A stretch of 64,000 nucleotides of DNA from an uncultured Chitinophaga sp. (GCF_902168175.1 NZ_CABHOU010000101.1:62001-126000), one strand, 5' to 3'. Positions 14,995-24,824 are shown, counted from the first letter of the stretch. Notes: a model not told the origin generated them from the sequence alone. Translations and numbers: made by a program.

Positions 14995-16407
14995 TTATTG
15001 CTTCCACCCGCCACCTAACGCGCGGTACAGCGTAACTACAGCCTGTAGTTGCTGCAGCTTGTCGTTAATACCATTTAACTGCGCCGTAAGCAGGTTTTGC
15101 TCGGCCGTTAACACGTCCGTATAGTTTGTTTTGGAAGAATAGTTCAACAGTTCCTTATTAAACTCTACTGCCTTTTTCAAAGCTTCCAGCTGGTTGTATC
15201 GTAGTGCCATCTTCTCAGACGCGGTACTGTAGCTGAACAGCGCATCTGATACTTCTTTGGTGGCATCCAGCATCACTGCTTTGAAGTTGTACAGCGACTC
15301 TTCCTGCTGCGCTTCGGCTACCCGGAGGCGCTGGCGGTTAAGTCCTTTGTTGAAGATCGGCTGCGCAAGACCTGCAGCTATATTCCAGTAAAATGTACCA
15401 TCAAAAAAGCCTTTGAGCGTATTAACGGTAGCAAAACCCGCCGTACCCGAGATGTTCAACTGCGGATAGAAATAAGTGCGGGCAGCATTCGTAAGCTCAA
15501 AATTGCTGATCAGCGCATACTCGGCCTGCTGCACATCCGGGCGGTTGCTAAGCAGGTGTAATGGTACGCCTGTATTCAGGTACTTATTGATATCCTGCGC
15601 CTCCAGCACACCACGGCGGATGCTGTCGGGCGCAAGGCCTAACAACACGCTGAGCGTATTTTCTATTTCGCGGATGTCCCTTTTAATGTCGGGGATGAGC
15701 ACCTGAGCCGCATAACGATTGGCCTCACTGTTCACCACATCGGCCCCGGTAAGGGTGGCTGCTTCTTTCAGCGCCTTAATCGTTTCCACATCGTTTTTGC
15801 GGATCTCCACAGTTTGTTCGGTGATTTTCAACTGTGCGTCGAGCGCCAGCAAACTGTAATAGTTATTGGCGATATTGGCGATCAGCTGGGTTTGTACAGC
15901 CCGGCGATAGGCGTCGCTTTGAAGAAACTGGGCGGCAGCCGAACGTTTGGTGCTACGTAGTTTACCCCAGATATCTACTTCCCAGGCCGAACTACCCAAC
16001 AGTGAGTACTGATCGTATGCAGGGATGCTTGCGCCGGGAATACCCTGCGCCTGCAACTGTGCGGGCGAGGGTTTAGCATGCGTGTAACCCGGCGTTACTG
16101 TCAGCGTAGGCCAAAATGCATCTTTACTCTGCCTGAGATTGGCCGCTGCTACCTTCATACGCGCTACCGCTATTTTCAGGTCCAGGTTACTGTCCAGCCC
16201 CTGCTGAATCAGCGACCGCAGTTGCGGATCGGAAAATAACTCCTGCCAGCGGATATCTGCGAGCGTAGAGGTGTCGGTAGTGGTAGCTGCGCCACGATAA
16301 GTGGCAGGCGTTTGTATATCCGGTTGCCCGTATTTCTGCGTGATCTTACATCCCGCGGCGAGTACCGGCATCCCTATGATCAATGCTATATAAAATCTGT
16401 TCTTCAT
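14995..16407 (-). CDS. RND efflux outer-membrane factor (OprM/NodT family lipoprotein)
   Basis: A 470-residue outer-membrane channel of the TolC superfamily that carries substrates out from the RND pump. The ATG at 16407 is chosen since it gives a lipoprotein signal MKNRFYIALIIGMPVLAAGC with Cys at residue 20; upstream in-frame ATGs only add a charged stretch. Two OEP repeats are visible: LDSNLDLKIAVARMKVAAANLRQSKDAFWPTLTV in the first half and RPDVQQAEYALISNFELTNAARTYFYPQL in the second, ending with the conserved TNYTDVLTAEQNLLTAQL helix. It is the last gene of the three-gene operon, 10 bases after the pump gene, and is followed by a strong terminator. Confidence 0.93.
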   Translation of the reverse strand: MKNRFYIALIIGMPVLAAGCKITQKYGQPDIQTPATYRGAATTTDTSTLADIRWQELFSDPQLRSLIQQGLDSNLDLKIAVARMKVAAANLRQSKDAFWPTLTVTPGYTHAKPSPAQLQAQGIPGASIPAYDQYSLLGSSAWEVDIWGKLRSTKRSAAAQFLQSDAYRRAVQTQLIANIANNYYSLLALDAQLKITEQTVEIRKNDVETIKALKEAATLTGADVVNSEANRYAAQVLIPDIKRDIREIENTLSVLLGLAPDSIRRGVLEAQDINKYLNTGVPLHLLSNRPDVQQAEYALISNFELTNAARTYFYPQLNISGTAGFATVNTLKGFFDGTFYWNIAAGLAQPIFNKGLNRQRLRVAEAQQEESLYNFKAVMLDATKEVSDALFSYSTASEKMALRYNQLEALKKAVEFNKELLNYSSKTNYTDVLTAEQNLLTAQLNGINDKLQQLQAVVTLYRALGGGWKQ

Positions 16408-16417
16408 GCTTTTCGTT

Positions 16418-19400
16418 TTAATGGGCTGCGGGTATGGTTTGCAAACCTGGTTCATCTTCATCATCCTCGTCTTCGTGTTTGTTTTTGCGGCCTACCTTTT
16501 CCTGCAGGTGCTGGAATATCACGAACAGCGCCGGGATAACCATTACCCCGAGCAGCGTACCGATAAGCATACCGCCTACAGCACTGGTACCGATAGATCG
16601 GTTGCCATTGGCACCCGCACCCGATGCAAGCATCAGCGGCACCAGCCCGAAGATGAACGCGAAAGAGGTCATCAGGATCGGTCGTAAACGAGCAACCGCC
16701 CCATCTACCGCCGCATCCAGTATAGACTCCCCTTTGCGCCGTCGTTGCACGGCAAATTCCACGATCAGGATGGCGTTTTTCGACAACAGCCCTATCAGCA
16801 TGATCAGTGAGATCTGCGTATAAATGTTATTATCGATGTTGAAGAACTTGTTAAAGATGAAAGTACCCGCCAGACCTACCGGCAGCGATAACAGTACCGC
16901 GAACGGAAGGATGTAACTTTCGTATTGCGCACAAAGCAGGAAGTAAACGAAGATCAGACAGAGGATAAAGATATAAACCGACTGTCCACCTGCAGACAAT
17001 TCCTCGCGTGTAATACCCGAGAACTCGTACCCATATCCTGTTGGCAGCGACTGCGCCGCTACTTCCTGTACCGCCTTGATCGCATCACCCGAGCTATACC
17101 CCTCGTTAGGAGAACCTTGTATGGATATAGCCGTAAACAGGTTAAAACGTGAAATACTCTCAGGACCGTACACCCTTTCAAGTGTTACGAACTCACCGAT
17201 CGGTGCCATGTCGCCGGCGCTGTTACGTACATAAATGTTGTTCAGGCTGGCCTCACTGGTCCGGAACTGCCTGTCCGCCTGGATCATTACACGATATTGT
17301 TTACCGAACTGGTTAAAGTTAGATGCATAGATACCGCCAAAATACCCCTGCAATGTAGAAAGTATCGCAGTGGGCGACACGCCGGCATCCTTAGCCCTGG
17401 CCGTATTCAGCGAAAGCTGGAACTGGGGGAAGGTAGGGTTGAAAGAAGTGGTAACATACTGTATTTCCGGACGCTGGCGCAGGGCCGCAAGGAACTCGTT
17501 ATTCACCTTATAAAATTCATTGATCGTATGGCCGCCCTGGTCCTGTAACTGGAACTCGAAGCCACCGCTTACAGAGAAACCCTGTACAGTAGGCGGGCTA
17601 AAGAAGATAATGCTGCTGGCCTCACGTATACCGGCCGTTTTACCGAACAGTTCGCGGATAATAGCAGGTGCATCGCGTTTAGGACGATCGCCCCACTCCT
17701 TCAATTCGATAATTACCATGCTGTATGCACTGCCCGACCCTGCGATGAAGTTGGTACCAACGATTTGCAGCGTATTATTCACCCCATCAATTGAACGGGC
17801 TATTTCTGCTACTTTTTTAGATACTGAATCAGAACGTTCGAGGGTAGAGCCCGGCGGCAGGCTGATAGAGGCGAACACCGTACCCATGTCTTCGTTAGGT
17901 ACAAAAGACGATGGAGTCGTTTTCATTAGCCAGAACAATCCTCCGCCAAACAGGGCAACCAGTAAAATCGCCATCCATTTGCGGATAGACAGGAAGTGAA
18001 CAGCACGTTTATACTTGCCCGTAATGGCATCGAACGACTTATTGAAGCCATTGTAAAAGCGTTGCAGGAAGGTCGTTTTCTTATGTTCATGCTCGTTGTG
18101 TGGCTTCAGCAGCAGGGCGCAAAGCGCAGGACTGAGTGTTAATGCGTTGATAGCGGAAAGAATGATCGCGATAGCCAGTGTAAGGCCGAACTGTTTGTAA
18201 AACACACCCGCCGAACCGGTAATGAATGACACCGGTACGAACACCGCCGACATTACCAGCGTGATGGATACGATAGCACCGCTGATCTCATTCATAGCCG
18301 AAAGCGTTGCCTTTCGGGCCGATTTGGCGCCATGATCGAGTTTGGCGTGTACCGCCTCCACCACTACAATGGCATCATCCACCACAATCCCGATGGCCAG
18401 TACCAGAGCAAACAGGGTAAGCAGGTTGATGGAGAAGCCAAAAAGATTTAGGAAGAAGAACGTACCTACGATAGCCACTGGCACCGATATGGCCGGTATC
18501 AGTGTAGACCGGAAATCCTGCAGGAACAGGAATACCACAATGAACACCAGGATAAAAGCTTCTACCAGGGTATGAATTACTTTTTCGATAGAGGAATCCA
18601 GGAAGCGGTTCACATCCACCAACACCGTGTATTTTACACCCGGAGGGAAATTCTTCGCCGCTTCTTCCAATACCGCTTTACTACCGTTAATTACATCACG
18701 GGCGTTAGAACCGGCGCTTTGCACCACAGCCACACCCACCGCCGGGTGATCGTTTACAAGGTTATAAGCCGAGTAACTTTGCGCACCCAGTTCCACCCTC
18801 GCTACATCCTTTAATAACAGCTGCTGGCCGTTACCAATCGATTTAAGAATGATGTTCTCGAACTGCGTAGCGTCTTTAAGACGACCCGTATATTTAATTA
18901 CATATTGGAATGCCTGATCACTGTTCTCCCCTACTTTACCCGGTGCGGCTTCGATGTTCTGCTCGGCCAGGGCGGCCGTAATATCCGACGGCATAAGACC
19001 GTAAGCCTGCATAGCCTGTGGCTTCAGCCATATACGCATGGAATAATCGCGCGAGCCAAACACCGTTACATCACCTACGCCGGTTACACGCTGTATACGC
19101 GGTACAAGGTTGATCTTTGCATAGTTCTGCAAAAAGGTTTGATCGTAAGCAGGGTTTTCGCTGTTAAGGGCGAAAATGAGCAGGTTACTCGTTTGTCTCT
19201 TTACCACGGTTACACCGGCCTGCGTTACCTCCGCCGGCAACAGCGCCGTAGCACGGGATACGCGGTTTTGTACGTTTACCGCGGCAAGGTCGGGGTTAGT
19301 ACCAACTTTAAACACCACCGTGATGGTGGCTGCGCCTTCGTTGGTAGAAGTGGAGCTCATGTAAGTCATGTCTTCCACCCCATTGATCTGTTCTTCCAGC

Positions 19401-19591
19401 GGGATGATGATGGAGTTAAGTACCACATCGGCGTTGGCACCCGGGTAACTGGCCGACACCTGTACGGTAGGCGGCGCAATGTCCGGATATTGTGCAATAG
19501 GCAGCGTTACCAGCCCCAGAATACCCAGTATCACGATGATAACAGATATAACGGTGGAGAGTACCGGCCTTTCTATAAATACTTTGAGCAT
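16418..19591 (-). CDS. RND multidrug efflux pump (AcrB/HAE1 family)
   Basis: A 1057-residue inner-membrane proton-driven exporter. Twelve membrane helices and two large periplasmic loops are in the standard order. The proton-relay pair is present in LALVLAIGIVVDDAIVVVE (TM4, about residue 407), and the TM10 lysine in GLLSKNAILIVEFA. The N-terminus MLKVFIERPVLSTVISVIIVILG is typical. The HAE1 family exports hydrophobic and amphiphilic drugs; the actual substrate is unknown here. It lies 51 bases after the adaptor gene and 10 before the outer-membrane factor. The cytoplasmic C-terminus has an acidic run (KHEDEDDEDEPG), longer than in E. coli AcrB. Confidence 0.96.
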   Translation of the reverse strand: MLKVFIERPVLSTVISVIIVILGILGLVTLPIAQYPDIAPPTVQVSASYPGANADVVLNSIIIPLEEQINGVEDMTYMSSTSTNEGAATITVVFKVGTNPDLAAVNVQNRVSRATALLPAEVTQAGVTVVKRQTSNLLIFALNSENPAYDQTFLQNYAKINLVPRIQRVTGVGDVTVFGSRDYSMRIWLKPQAMQAYGLMPSDITAALAEQNIEAAPGKVGENSDQAFQYVIKYTGRLKDATQFENIILKSIGNGQQLLLKDVARVELGAQSYSAYNLVNDHPAVGVAVVQSAGSNARDVINGSKAVLEEAAKNFPPGVKYTVLVDVNRFLDSSIEKVIHTLVEAFILVFIVVFLFLQDFRSTLIPAISVPVAIVGTFFFLNLFGFSINLLTLFALVLAIGIVVDDAIVVVEAVHAKLDHGAKSARKATLSAMNEISGAIVSITLVMSAVFVPVSFITGSAGVFYKQFGLTLAIAIILSAINALTLSPALCALLLKPHNEHEHKKTTFLQRFYNGFNKSFDAITGKYKRAVHFLSIRKWMAILLVALFGGGLFWLMKTTPSSFVPNEDMGTVFASISLPPGSTLERSDSVSKKVAEIARSIDGVNNTLQIVGTNFIAGSGSAYSMVIIELKEWGDRPKRDAPAIIRELFGKTAGIREASSIIFFSPPTVQGFSVSGGFEFQLQDQGGHTINEFYKVNNEFLAALRQRPEIQYVTTSFNPTFPQFQLSLNTARAKDAGVSPTAILSTLQGYFGGIYASNFNQFGKQYRVMIQADRQFRTSEASLNNIYVRNSAGDMAPIGEFVTLERVYGPESISRFNLFTAISIQGSPNEGYSSGDAIKAVQEVAAQSLPTGYGYEFSGITREELSAGGQSVYIFILCLIFVYFLLCAQYESYILPFAVLLSLPVGLAGTFIFNKFFNIDNNIYTQISLIMLIGLLSKNAILIVEFAVQRRRKGESILDAAVDGAVARLRPILMTSFAFIFGLVPLMLASGAGANGNRSIGTSAVGGMLIGTLLGVMVIPALFVIFQHLQEKVGRKNKHEDEDDEDEPGLQTIPAAH

Positions 19592-19642
19592 AATTACGTT
19601 TTAAATTAGCGGGAACTTCCGCTTTAACAATACCAGCCGGCT

Positions 19643-20776
19643 TTACTTCTTCGTGCGTATTTTAGCACCTTCTTTCAGATCGGTGATACCTTCCACCACG
19701 ATCACATCGCCCACCTTAAGGCCGTCTTCCACTACGAACGATTGTCCGTCAGGCATAGGCCTCACCGTAAGGGCTACGCTGGTAACAGTGGTATCCTGTT
19801 TAACCAGCCAGGCAAAACGTTTACCCTGCAGGTCGTAAGTAGCTACCTGTGGAATAACGATGGCCGAATCTATTTCCCTGGGAATCCTTACCGAGCCGCT
19901 ACCGCCGCTACGCAGGATGCCAACCGGGTTAGGAAATACTGCGCGGAACGATAAAGTACCCGTTTCCGAAGACACAAGTCCACTACCGGTTTCGATACGA
20001 CCCTTCTGATCATACACGGTACCATCGGCCAGTATGAGCTGTACTTCGGGAGCGCCCTTCAGTTTGTCCTGTAGTGTAGCGCCCTTGTATATGCGGGAAA
20101 TGTTAAGGAGTTGTTTTTCATTCAGGGAGAAGTAGGCCAGTACGTTGCCCGATTCGGACACGGTAGTGAGCGGCTGTGCAGAGTTGCTGCTCACCAGGGC
20201 ACCTACCTTATTGGGGAGATTGCCAATTATCCCGTTAACCGGGCTGCTGATGGCGGTATATCCCACATTCGTACGGGCATTGGCCAGCGTGGCATTCGCC
20301 TGGGCCAGGGCAGCCCTTTTTGCCTGTAACGCGTATTCCGCAGCTTCCTGTTCAAACTTGCTGATAATCCCTTTCTCCACCAGGGGTTTCACCTTGTTTA
20401 CCTGCAGTTCAGCACTGCTTACTTCTGCCTGGGCCGTTTTAATGCCGGCTTCGGCGGTGCGCACTTCCTGTTCATACTGGGGATTGCTGATACGGAACAG
20501 TAACTGTCCCTTTTTAACCGTGGCGCCCTCGTCTACATAGATCTTTTCCACGAACCCGTCGATCTTTGGCCTGATCTCCACTACCTGCTGCCCCTGGATA
20601 TTAGCGGGAAAGTCGGTATGCAGTGATGCATGCTCCAAAGTAATGGTTTCCACTTTATAATCCTTCACCGCCCCTGCGCCGGGCATGCCTGTCTTCTTTT
20701 CTCCTCCGCAGGATGTTAACAGCATTCCGCCTATTAACGTCCACATGCAACCGAAACAATAATTGTAAAACTTCAT
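19643..20776 (-). CDS. RND efflux periplasmic adaptor (AcrA/MexA type lipoprotein)
   Basis: A 377-residue membrane-fusion protein that joins the pump to the outer-membrane channel. LLTSCGGEKK is a lipobox with Cys at 23. It has a barrel-sandwich hybrid (VEIRPKIDGFVEKIYVDEGATVKKGQLLF and its C-terminal half TAISSPVNGIIGNLPNKVGALV), between them a helical hairpin (EVRTAEAGIKTAQAEVSSAELQVNKV..., about 110-165), then a beta-barrel and the membrane-proximal domain. First gene of the operon, so the promoter should lie upstream of 20776; no adjacent TetR or MarR regulator is present in the window. Confidence 0.94.
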   Translation of the reverse strand: MKFYNYCFGCMWTLIGGMLLTSCGGEKKTGMPGAGAVKDYKVETITLEHASLHTDFPANIQGQQVVEIRPKIDGFVEKIYVDEGATVKKGQLLFRISNPQYEQEVRTAEAGIKTAQAEVSSAELQVNKVKPLVEKGIISKFEQEAAEYALQAKRAALAQANATLANARTNVGYTAISSPVNGIIGNLPNKVGALVSSNSAQPLTTVSESGNVLAYFSLNEKQLLNISRIYKGATLQDKLKGAPEVQLILADGTVYDQKGRIETGSGLVSSETGTLSFRAVFPNPVGILRSGGSGSVRIPREIDSAIVIPQVATYDLQGKRFAWLVKQDTTVTSVALTVRPMPDGQSFVVEDGLKVGDVIVVEGITDLKEGAKIRTKK

Positions 20777-21394
20777 ATAGTGAGTGCTGGTTTTGTGCTA
20801 ATTTGAAAGGTTTATACCAACTTTGACGACCTGGAAAGAACAACACTTAAACCGGCCCAAAGGTTTTAATACTCATAAACTGATACGGGGTACCGGCTGT
20901 TTGGGATAGGGTAAGAAGAAATGCCTCATAAGCCACAGGCAGCCAGTGTCCCTGATGTGTTCTGTTTCCGTAGTCTGAGGTGCAAGGTACTACGCCCCGG
21001 CCTGCCCACTACCCAATTAGCGACGAAATGAACATTTCCTGCGGCAAGGCTGCCATGAACAGTTGTTGTTTTCCTGTGGTTTTTATGGTTTAACTACTAT
21101 CAACAAACATGCCTTCCTTGGATTCCCCTCTGCCGCGACGCCCGTTCTGGTTTACAGGCTTGCTGCCTACTATTATACCCGGATTGTGGGTGGGCCCCAA
21201 TACAAAGTGTATTCATAAGGCATGGAAGGTGAGGCTATGCTGGCAGATGACCAGGATTACCGGGATGTTACCATAGCGGGATACTAATAAGTATTACTTA
21301 GAGGAAAGGCGATTAAAGTCTGCTTATGAACTACAGGGGGTAAGCGCAGGCATACGACGCCTTCTATTTGCATTTACAAAATCATTACGATGGG
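20777..21394. other. Gene-free stretch of 618 bases
   Basis: This lies upstream of the efflux operon and downstream of the YqgE gene, and must contain the efflux promoter at its left end. I see no convincing gene. A 55-codon plus-strand frame (21109-21276) and a 58-codon frame overlapping it look protein-like in places but have no start context or family. No terminator, tandem repeat or RNA structure stands out. Confidence 0.4.
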
Positions 21395-21844
21395 CTACTT
21401 CGCATTAAACAACATCCACTCTTCCATCACCTCCCAACTGCCCTCTTCAATTTCATTATCGAGGTCGAGGTAATCCCAGCCGCAGTAGCCGATAAATACC
21501 CTTACGTCGCGGCCGGTGAGTATACGGTTGTCGATGTGTTTTACTGTGGTTTGAAAATCGCCGCCCAGGAAAATTTTATCAGTAACGGGCACGCCACCCT
21601 CAATAAGATCTGGACGCCGGTGTACAAAATAAAGGTGTTCCTGGTCTACCGGGCCTCCAAGATGTATGGGAAAAGGAATGATGTGTTTAAATTCTTCCAG
21701 CTCATTCAGTTTGCGGGGAAAAGTTTGGTTCACTACAAAGCCCATGGCCCCCTTCTCGTTATATTCCGTAACAAATATCACCGTTTTCTCGAACTCGGTA
21801 CCATCCAGCAGCGCGGTGCTTTTTATAAAAATGCCTGGTTTCAT
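21395..21844 (-). CDS. YqgE/AlgH family protein (DUF179)
   Basis: A 149-residue cytoplasmic protein of the YqgE/AlgH family, slightly short of the usual 180-190 residues as is common in Bacteroidota. The start is the ATG at 21844 (MKPGIFIKSTALLDGTEF); an in-frame TTG three codons upstream is unlikely. Family landmarks: FEKTVIFVTEYNEKGAMGFVVNQTF, LGGPVDQEHLYFVHRRPDLI, and RVFIGYCGWDYLDLDNEIEEGSWEV near the C-terminus. AlgH was linked to alginate control in Pseudomonas, but the molecular role of the family is not settled. Confidence 0.93.
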   Translation of the reverse strand: MKPGIFIKSTALLDGTEFEKTVIFVTEYNEKGAMGFVVNQTFPRKLNELEEFKHIIPFPIHLGGPVDQEHLYFVHRRPDLIEGGVPVTDKIFLGGDFQTTVKHIDNRILTGRDVRVFIGYCGWDYLDLDNEIEEGSWEVMEEWMLFNAK

Positions 21845-21910
21845 AGAGGGCAAATATAATTTTAAGTTATTAAAAAATGTAATTCATATATACATGCCGC
21901 TGCTAAAAAT

Positions 21911-21945
21911 AACAAAGCCCGGCGTATCTGGTGCCGGGCTTTGTT
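21911..21945 (-). terminator. Terminator of the frameshifted tail-fibre-like gene
   Basis: Perfect 13-bp arms AACAAAGCCCGGC / GCCGGGCTTTGTT; the minus strand continues with ATTTTTAGC. The stem starts two bases after the stop at 21948. Confidence 0.85.
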
Positions 21946-21947
21946 CC

Positions 21948-23131
21948 TTATTTCCTGCTTTCAAGCGCTTTGAGCCGCGCCTTCATTTCTTCATTTTCTT
22001 TTTTCATTTCGATAAGATACAAGGTAAGTTCTTCTATCTTCTGGAGTAGTTTCGCGTCCATATTACCCAGGTCAATCCCTTCCTGTTTTACCTCTTCTGC
22101 GGATGGAATACCTGGCAGATGCTGGTGTTCGGCAATATACTTTTCGACCGAAGCAATGGAGGGCAATTCGTAGTTTTTAGCGAATACGTAGTCGGGCCAG
22201 GTGAGCGCTGCTGTTACTTTAACCTTACGGGCAGCGATGGTGCCTTCTACGGCGAGTTTATTGGTGCCGGTGGCGGCGGTTCCGATTCCCACATTCCCTT
22301 CCGGTGTAATGCGCATACGCTCTACCATGTTATGCGTACCCGCATTTCCAACAGCGTTCGTGTAGAATTTTATATCAGTGTCCCAGGAGCCTCCACGGGA
22401 AAAGCCAATGGCGGAGGCGCCACCGCCTACAGCAGAATAACCGATCGCCAACTCAGTTTGAAACTCCGCTCCCTGTAGCCAGATAGCCTGGACATCGTCA
22501 AATTTATTCACAAAGCCATTATTCTTTTTGGGTAGATGGATGGTACCTGTAGTAACGTATCCACCTATGTTTAAACCCACATTTTCTACACTGATAAATG
22601 GCTGCGGATCACTCACTACATTGTCGGTTACCAGGGTAAGTATTTCATTGTCCGCATAACCTGTGAATGAAAAAGCGTAAAGGTCGACGAGTTCAGTATT
22701 TCGACAGCCATGTACCGTTCACCTCCATACGTCACCAGCATAAGACGGGTGGGTTCTACGTATGAAATAAGACTACCCCTCGTTAAATCATACGCGCTGC
22801 TGGTATTAACCTCCACTGCCCACTTTCTGTTCCAGCCGGTAGAGCCGCCACGGGTTGCTACTATCTTTCCAGAAACAAACTGATCGGTCATGAGAAGGGT
22901 GTTGGTATAAACCTTGTGCAACAGCACATAGTTCGGCCCCTGCGTATCCTCGGTCTGGCCAGGAATGCCCCTGTTTACGTAGTAATTGCGGTTATTACCC
23001 AGCACATGTAAAATGCTCGTGGGATTGGTAGTACCTATACCTACGTTTCCGGTACTCTCGAGTTTGTTCGTCTGTGAATAAGCTGCAGGTCCTGCGAGCA
23101 GCAGAAATGGTAATAATAATCTGATCTTCAT
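21948..23131 (-). pseudogene. Secreted tail-fibre-like protein, interrupted by a one-base frameshift
   Basis: Two adjacent frames make one protein of about 390 residues. The N-terminal half (22628-23131) has a signal peptide MKIRLLLPFLLLAGPAAYSQ and the GNVGIGTTNPTSILHV motif of this family. It loses frame at 22699-22701, after RYMAVE. The C-terminal half (21948 up to that point, in the other frame) continues NTELVDLYAFSFTGYADNEIL..., then GNVGIGTAATGTNKLAVEGTI and the conserved end WPDYVF, LPSIASVEKYI, HLPGIPSAEEV and a coiled coil (KIEELTLYLIEMKKENEEMKARL). Restoring one A to the AAA run on the minus strand joins both halves as VENTELVDLY. The GTG frame at 22616 is thus not a true start. 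A real mutation or a base-calling error at a short homopolymer are both possible. The family is widespread in Bacteroidota; its function is unknown. Confidence 0.8.
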
Positions 23132-23504
23132 GATGAAAAAAAATTAAGGGATAATAAATTTGTAATAGTTAACAGATGCAGCATAGTCAGGCCAGATAAG
23201 ACTAAAACAACCGGGCTACATCTGTCTTATTAACGGGTTTAATTACCTGATCAACAAACACAATAAATTAGGTATTTCTTATCGGGTGCAGGTGCTAAGA
23301 TAGGATGCTTCATTTTAAATTCCATCAACTTTTCCGCATTTTTATCATCAACTTTCGCTCTCAAAGTTATACATGCCAATATCTAAAGGCGTATTCACTT
23401 CTGCATATCCGTTGGGGATACAACAACCCGGGTCAGAATGTGGTAAAACAAAATAAACTTATTATCTTTCTAAAGATAAAAGTCCTGCTTTCCCAATTAA
23501 GATT
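23132..23504. other. Divergent intergenic region
   Basis: This 373-base AT-rich region lies between the frameshifted minus-strand gene and the plus-strand esterase. It contains an ATAAGAC / GTCTTAT inverted repeat (about 23195-23231) and a perfect palindrome just ahead of the esterase (23462-23479). No coding frame is convincing. Confidence 0.4.
23462..23479 (+). promoter_or_regulatory. Palindrome overlapping a probable -7 box of the esterase gene
   Basis: TTATCTTT-CT-AAAGATAA is a perfect inverted repeat with 8-bp arms, ending 25 bases before the ATG at 23505. TATCTTTC inside it is one base from the -7 consensus TAnnTTTG, so a protein bound here would block the promoter. The regulator is unknown. 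Confidence 0.4.
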
Positions 23505-24824
23505 ATGAAACTATACCTGTTTATATCGGCCTGCCTGTTAACTACCTCCCTGGCAATAGCCCAGGAAATGAGCAAGGGAATTAAAAGATTCACGATCGGC
23601 CCGGATGATATTACCCCCACCACTTTGTACAACAGCAAAACCGGCTACGGGTTTGACGATACCACCGGCCTGCGGATGGTGGAAAGCAAACGTCGCGGGC
23701 CCACCACATACATCACAGCGAACCGGCCATTCTCCTTTTCTGTAGATCTTCCTGAAGGATTCTATAATGTAACCGTTATCCTGGGCGACGTGAACGGGAC
23801 CTCTGCTACTACAGTAAGGGCTGAATGCAGGCGGTCGTTCATTCAAAACTTTATCACCAAAAAGGGACGGCTGGCGAAGAAAACTTTTACTGTGCAGGTA
23901 CGGGACACCCTCATTTACAATAAGGAGGGCAAGGTTACCGGCAGTATTAAAATAAAACCCCGCGAGCGGGAGTACCTGCATTGGGACAACCGCCTGACCA
24001 TCGAATTTACAGACAGTGTTCCAAAGGTCTGCCAGATAGAAATTAATAAGGCAAATGTAGAGCATGCCATATTCCTGGCCGGTAATTCCACCGTGGTAGA
24101 CCAATCAAAGGAGCCCTGGGCTGCATGGGGACAAATAATACCGGCCTTTTTAGATCCGGAAGATGTAGTGGTAGCGAATTATGCCGAAAGCGGAGAAGCC
24201 TTGTACAGCTTCAAATCTGCCGGTCGCCTGGACAAAATACTGAGCCTGGCACAGCCGGGCGATTATGTGTTCATTGAATTCGGGCATAACGATCAAAAAC
24301 GTAAGGGCGAAGGTGTTGGGCCCTTCACGTCCTATAAAAAAGACCTGGAATATTATGTACAGGAAGTCCGCAAACGCGGTGCCGACCCCGTACTTGTAAC
24401 CTCCATGCACCGGCGCAGCTTCGACAGCAGCGGCCATATCATCAACACCCTTGGCGATTACCCTGCGGCAGTAAGACAGGTAGCCAAAGAACAAAACGTT
24501 GCCCTCATCGACCTTAATGCCATGAGCAAAGATCTGTACGAGGCATGGGGACCCGAATTATCATTAAAGGCTTTTGTTCACTACCCGGCGGGTACGTTTC
24601 CCGGTCAAACGGAGGCGCTGAAAGACAATACCCACTTCTCCCCTTACGGCGCTTATGAAATTGCGAGATGCATTGCAAAGGGCATTATGGATGCAAAGCT
24701 TCCGATACGCAGGGCTTTACTACCGAAGTATAGGACATTTGATCCGAAGAAGCCGGACGATTATGGTACGTTTTACTGGCCAATGAGTGGCAGTGTGGAG
24801 GTAATGAAGCCTGATGGGAATTAA
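23505..24824 (+). CDS. SGNH/GDSL hydrolase, rhamnogalacturonan acetylesterase-like
   Basis: A 439-residue secreted esterase expected to remove acetyl groups from pectin (rhamnogalacturonan). A signal peptide (to AIAQ, residue 20) is followed by a beta-sandwich of about 150 residues (FSVDLPEGFYNVTVILGDVNG), then the SGNH domain from about 185: block I is FLAGNSTVVDQ, the oxyanion block is YAESGEALYSF, block III is FIEFGHNDQK and the catalytic Asp/His block is DNTHFSPYGAYEI. Block I reads GNS rather than GDS. I recall this variant from other Bacteroidota esterases with the same N-terminal domain, so it need not mean loss of activity. It stands alone, 24 kb from the pectin operon that it would complement. 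Its last four bases overlap the convergent gene. Confidence 0.85.
   Translation: MKLYLFISACLLTTSLAIAQEMSKGIKRFTIGPDDITPTTLYNSKTGYGFDDTTGLRMVESKRRGPTTYITANRPFSFSVDLPEGFYNVTVILGDVNGTSATTVRAECRRSFIQNFITKKGRLAKKTFTVQVRDTLIYNKEGKVTGSIKIKPREREYLHWDNRLTIEFTDSVPKVCQIEINKANVEHAIFLAGNSTVVDQSKEPWAAWGQIIPAFLDPEDVVVANYAESGEALYSFKSAGRLDKILSLAQPGDYVFIEFGHNDQKRKGEGVGPFTSYKKDLEYYVQEVRKRGADPVLVTSMHRRSFDSSGHIINTLGDYPAAVRQVAKEQNVALIDLNAMSKDLYEAWGPELSLKAFVHYPAGTFPGQTEALKDNTHFSPYGAYEIARCIAKGIMDAKLPIRRALLPKYRTFDPKKPDDYGTFYWPMSGSVEVMKPDGN

Noticed and set aside
18905..19609. A 234-codon plus-strand frame opposite the RND pump gene
   Set aside because: It is the antisense of a clear, conserved pump gene; the sequence has no domain and the codon pattern is that of the opposite strand.
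21109..21276. A 55-codon frame with a protein-like stretch (GLLPTIIPGLWVG)
   Set aside because: It ends abruptly, no homologous family came to mind, and neighbouring frames look equally plausible. It may be a gene remnant, but I cannot support it.
22616..22616. GTG at 22616 as the start of a separate gene
   Set aside because: The frame is open well upstream and continues the protein encoded by the preceding frame; it is the second half of one gene broken by a frameshift.
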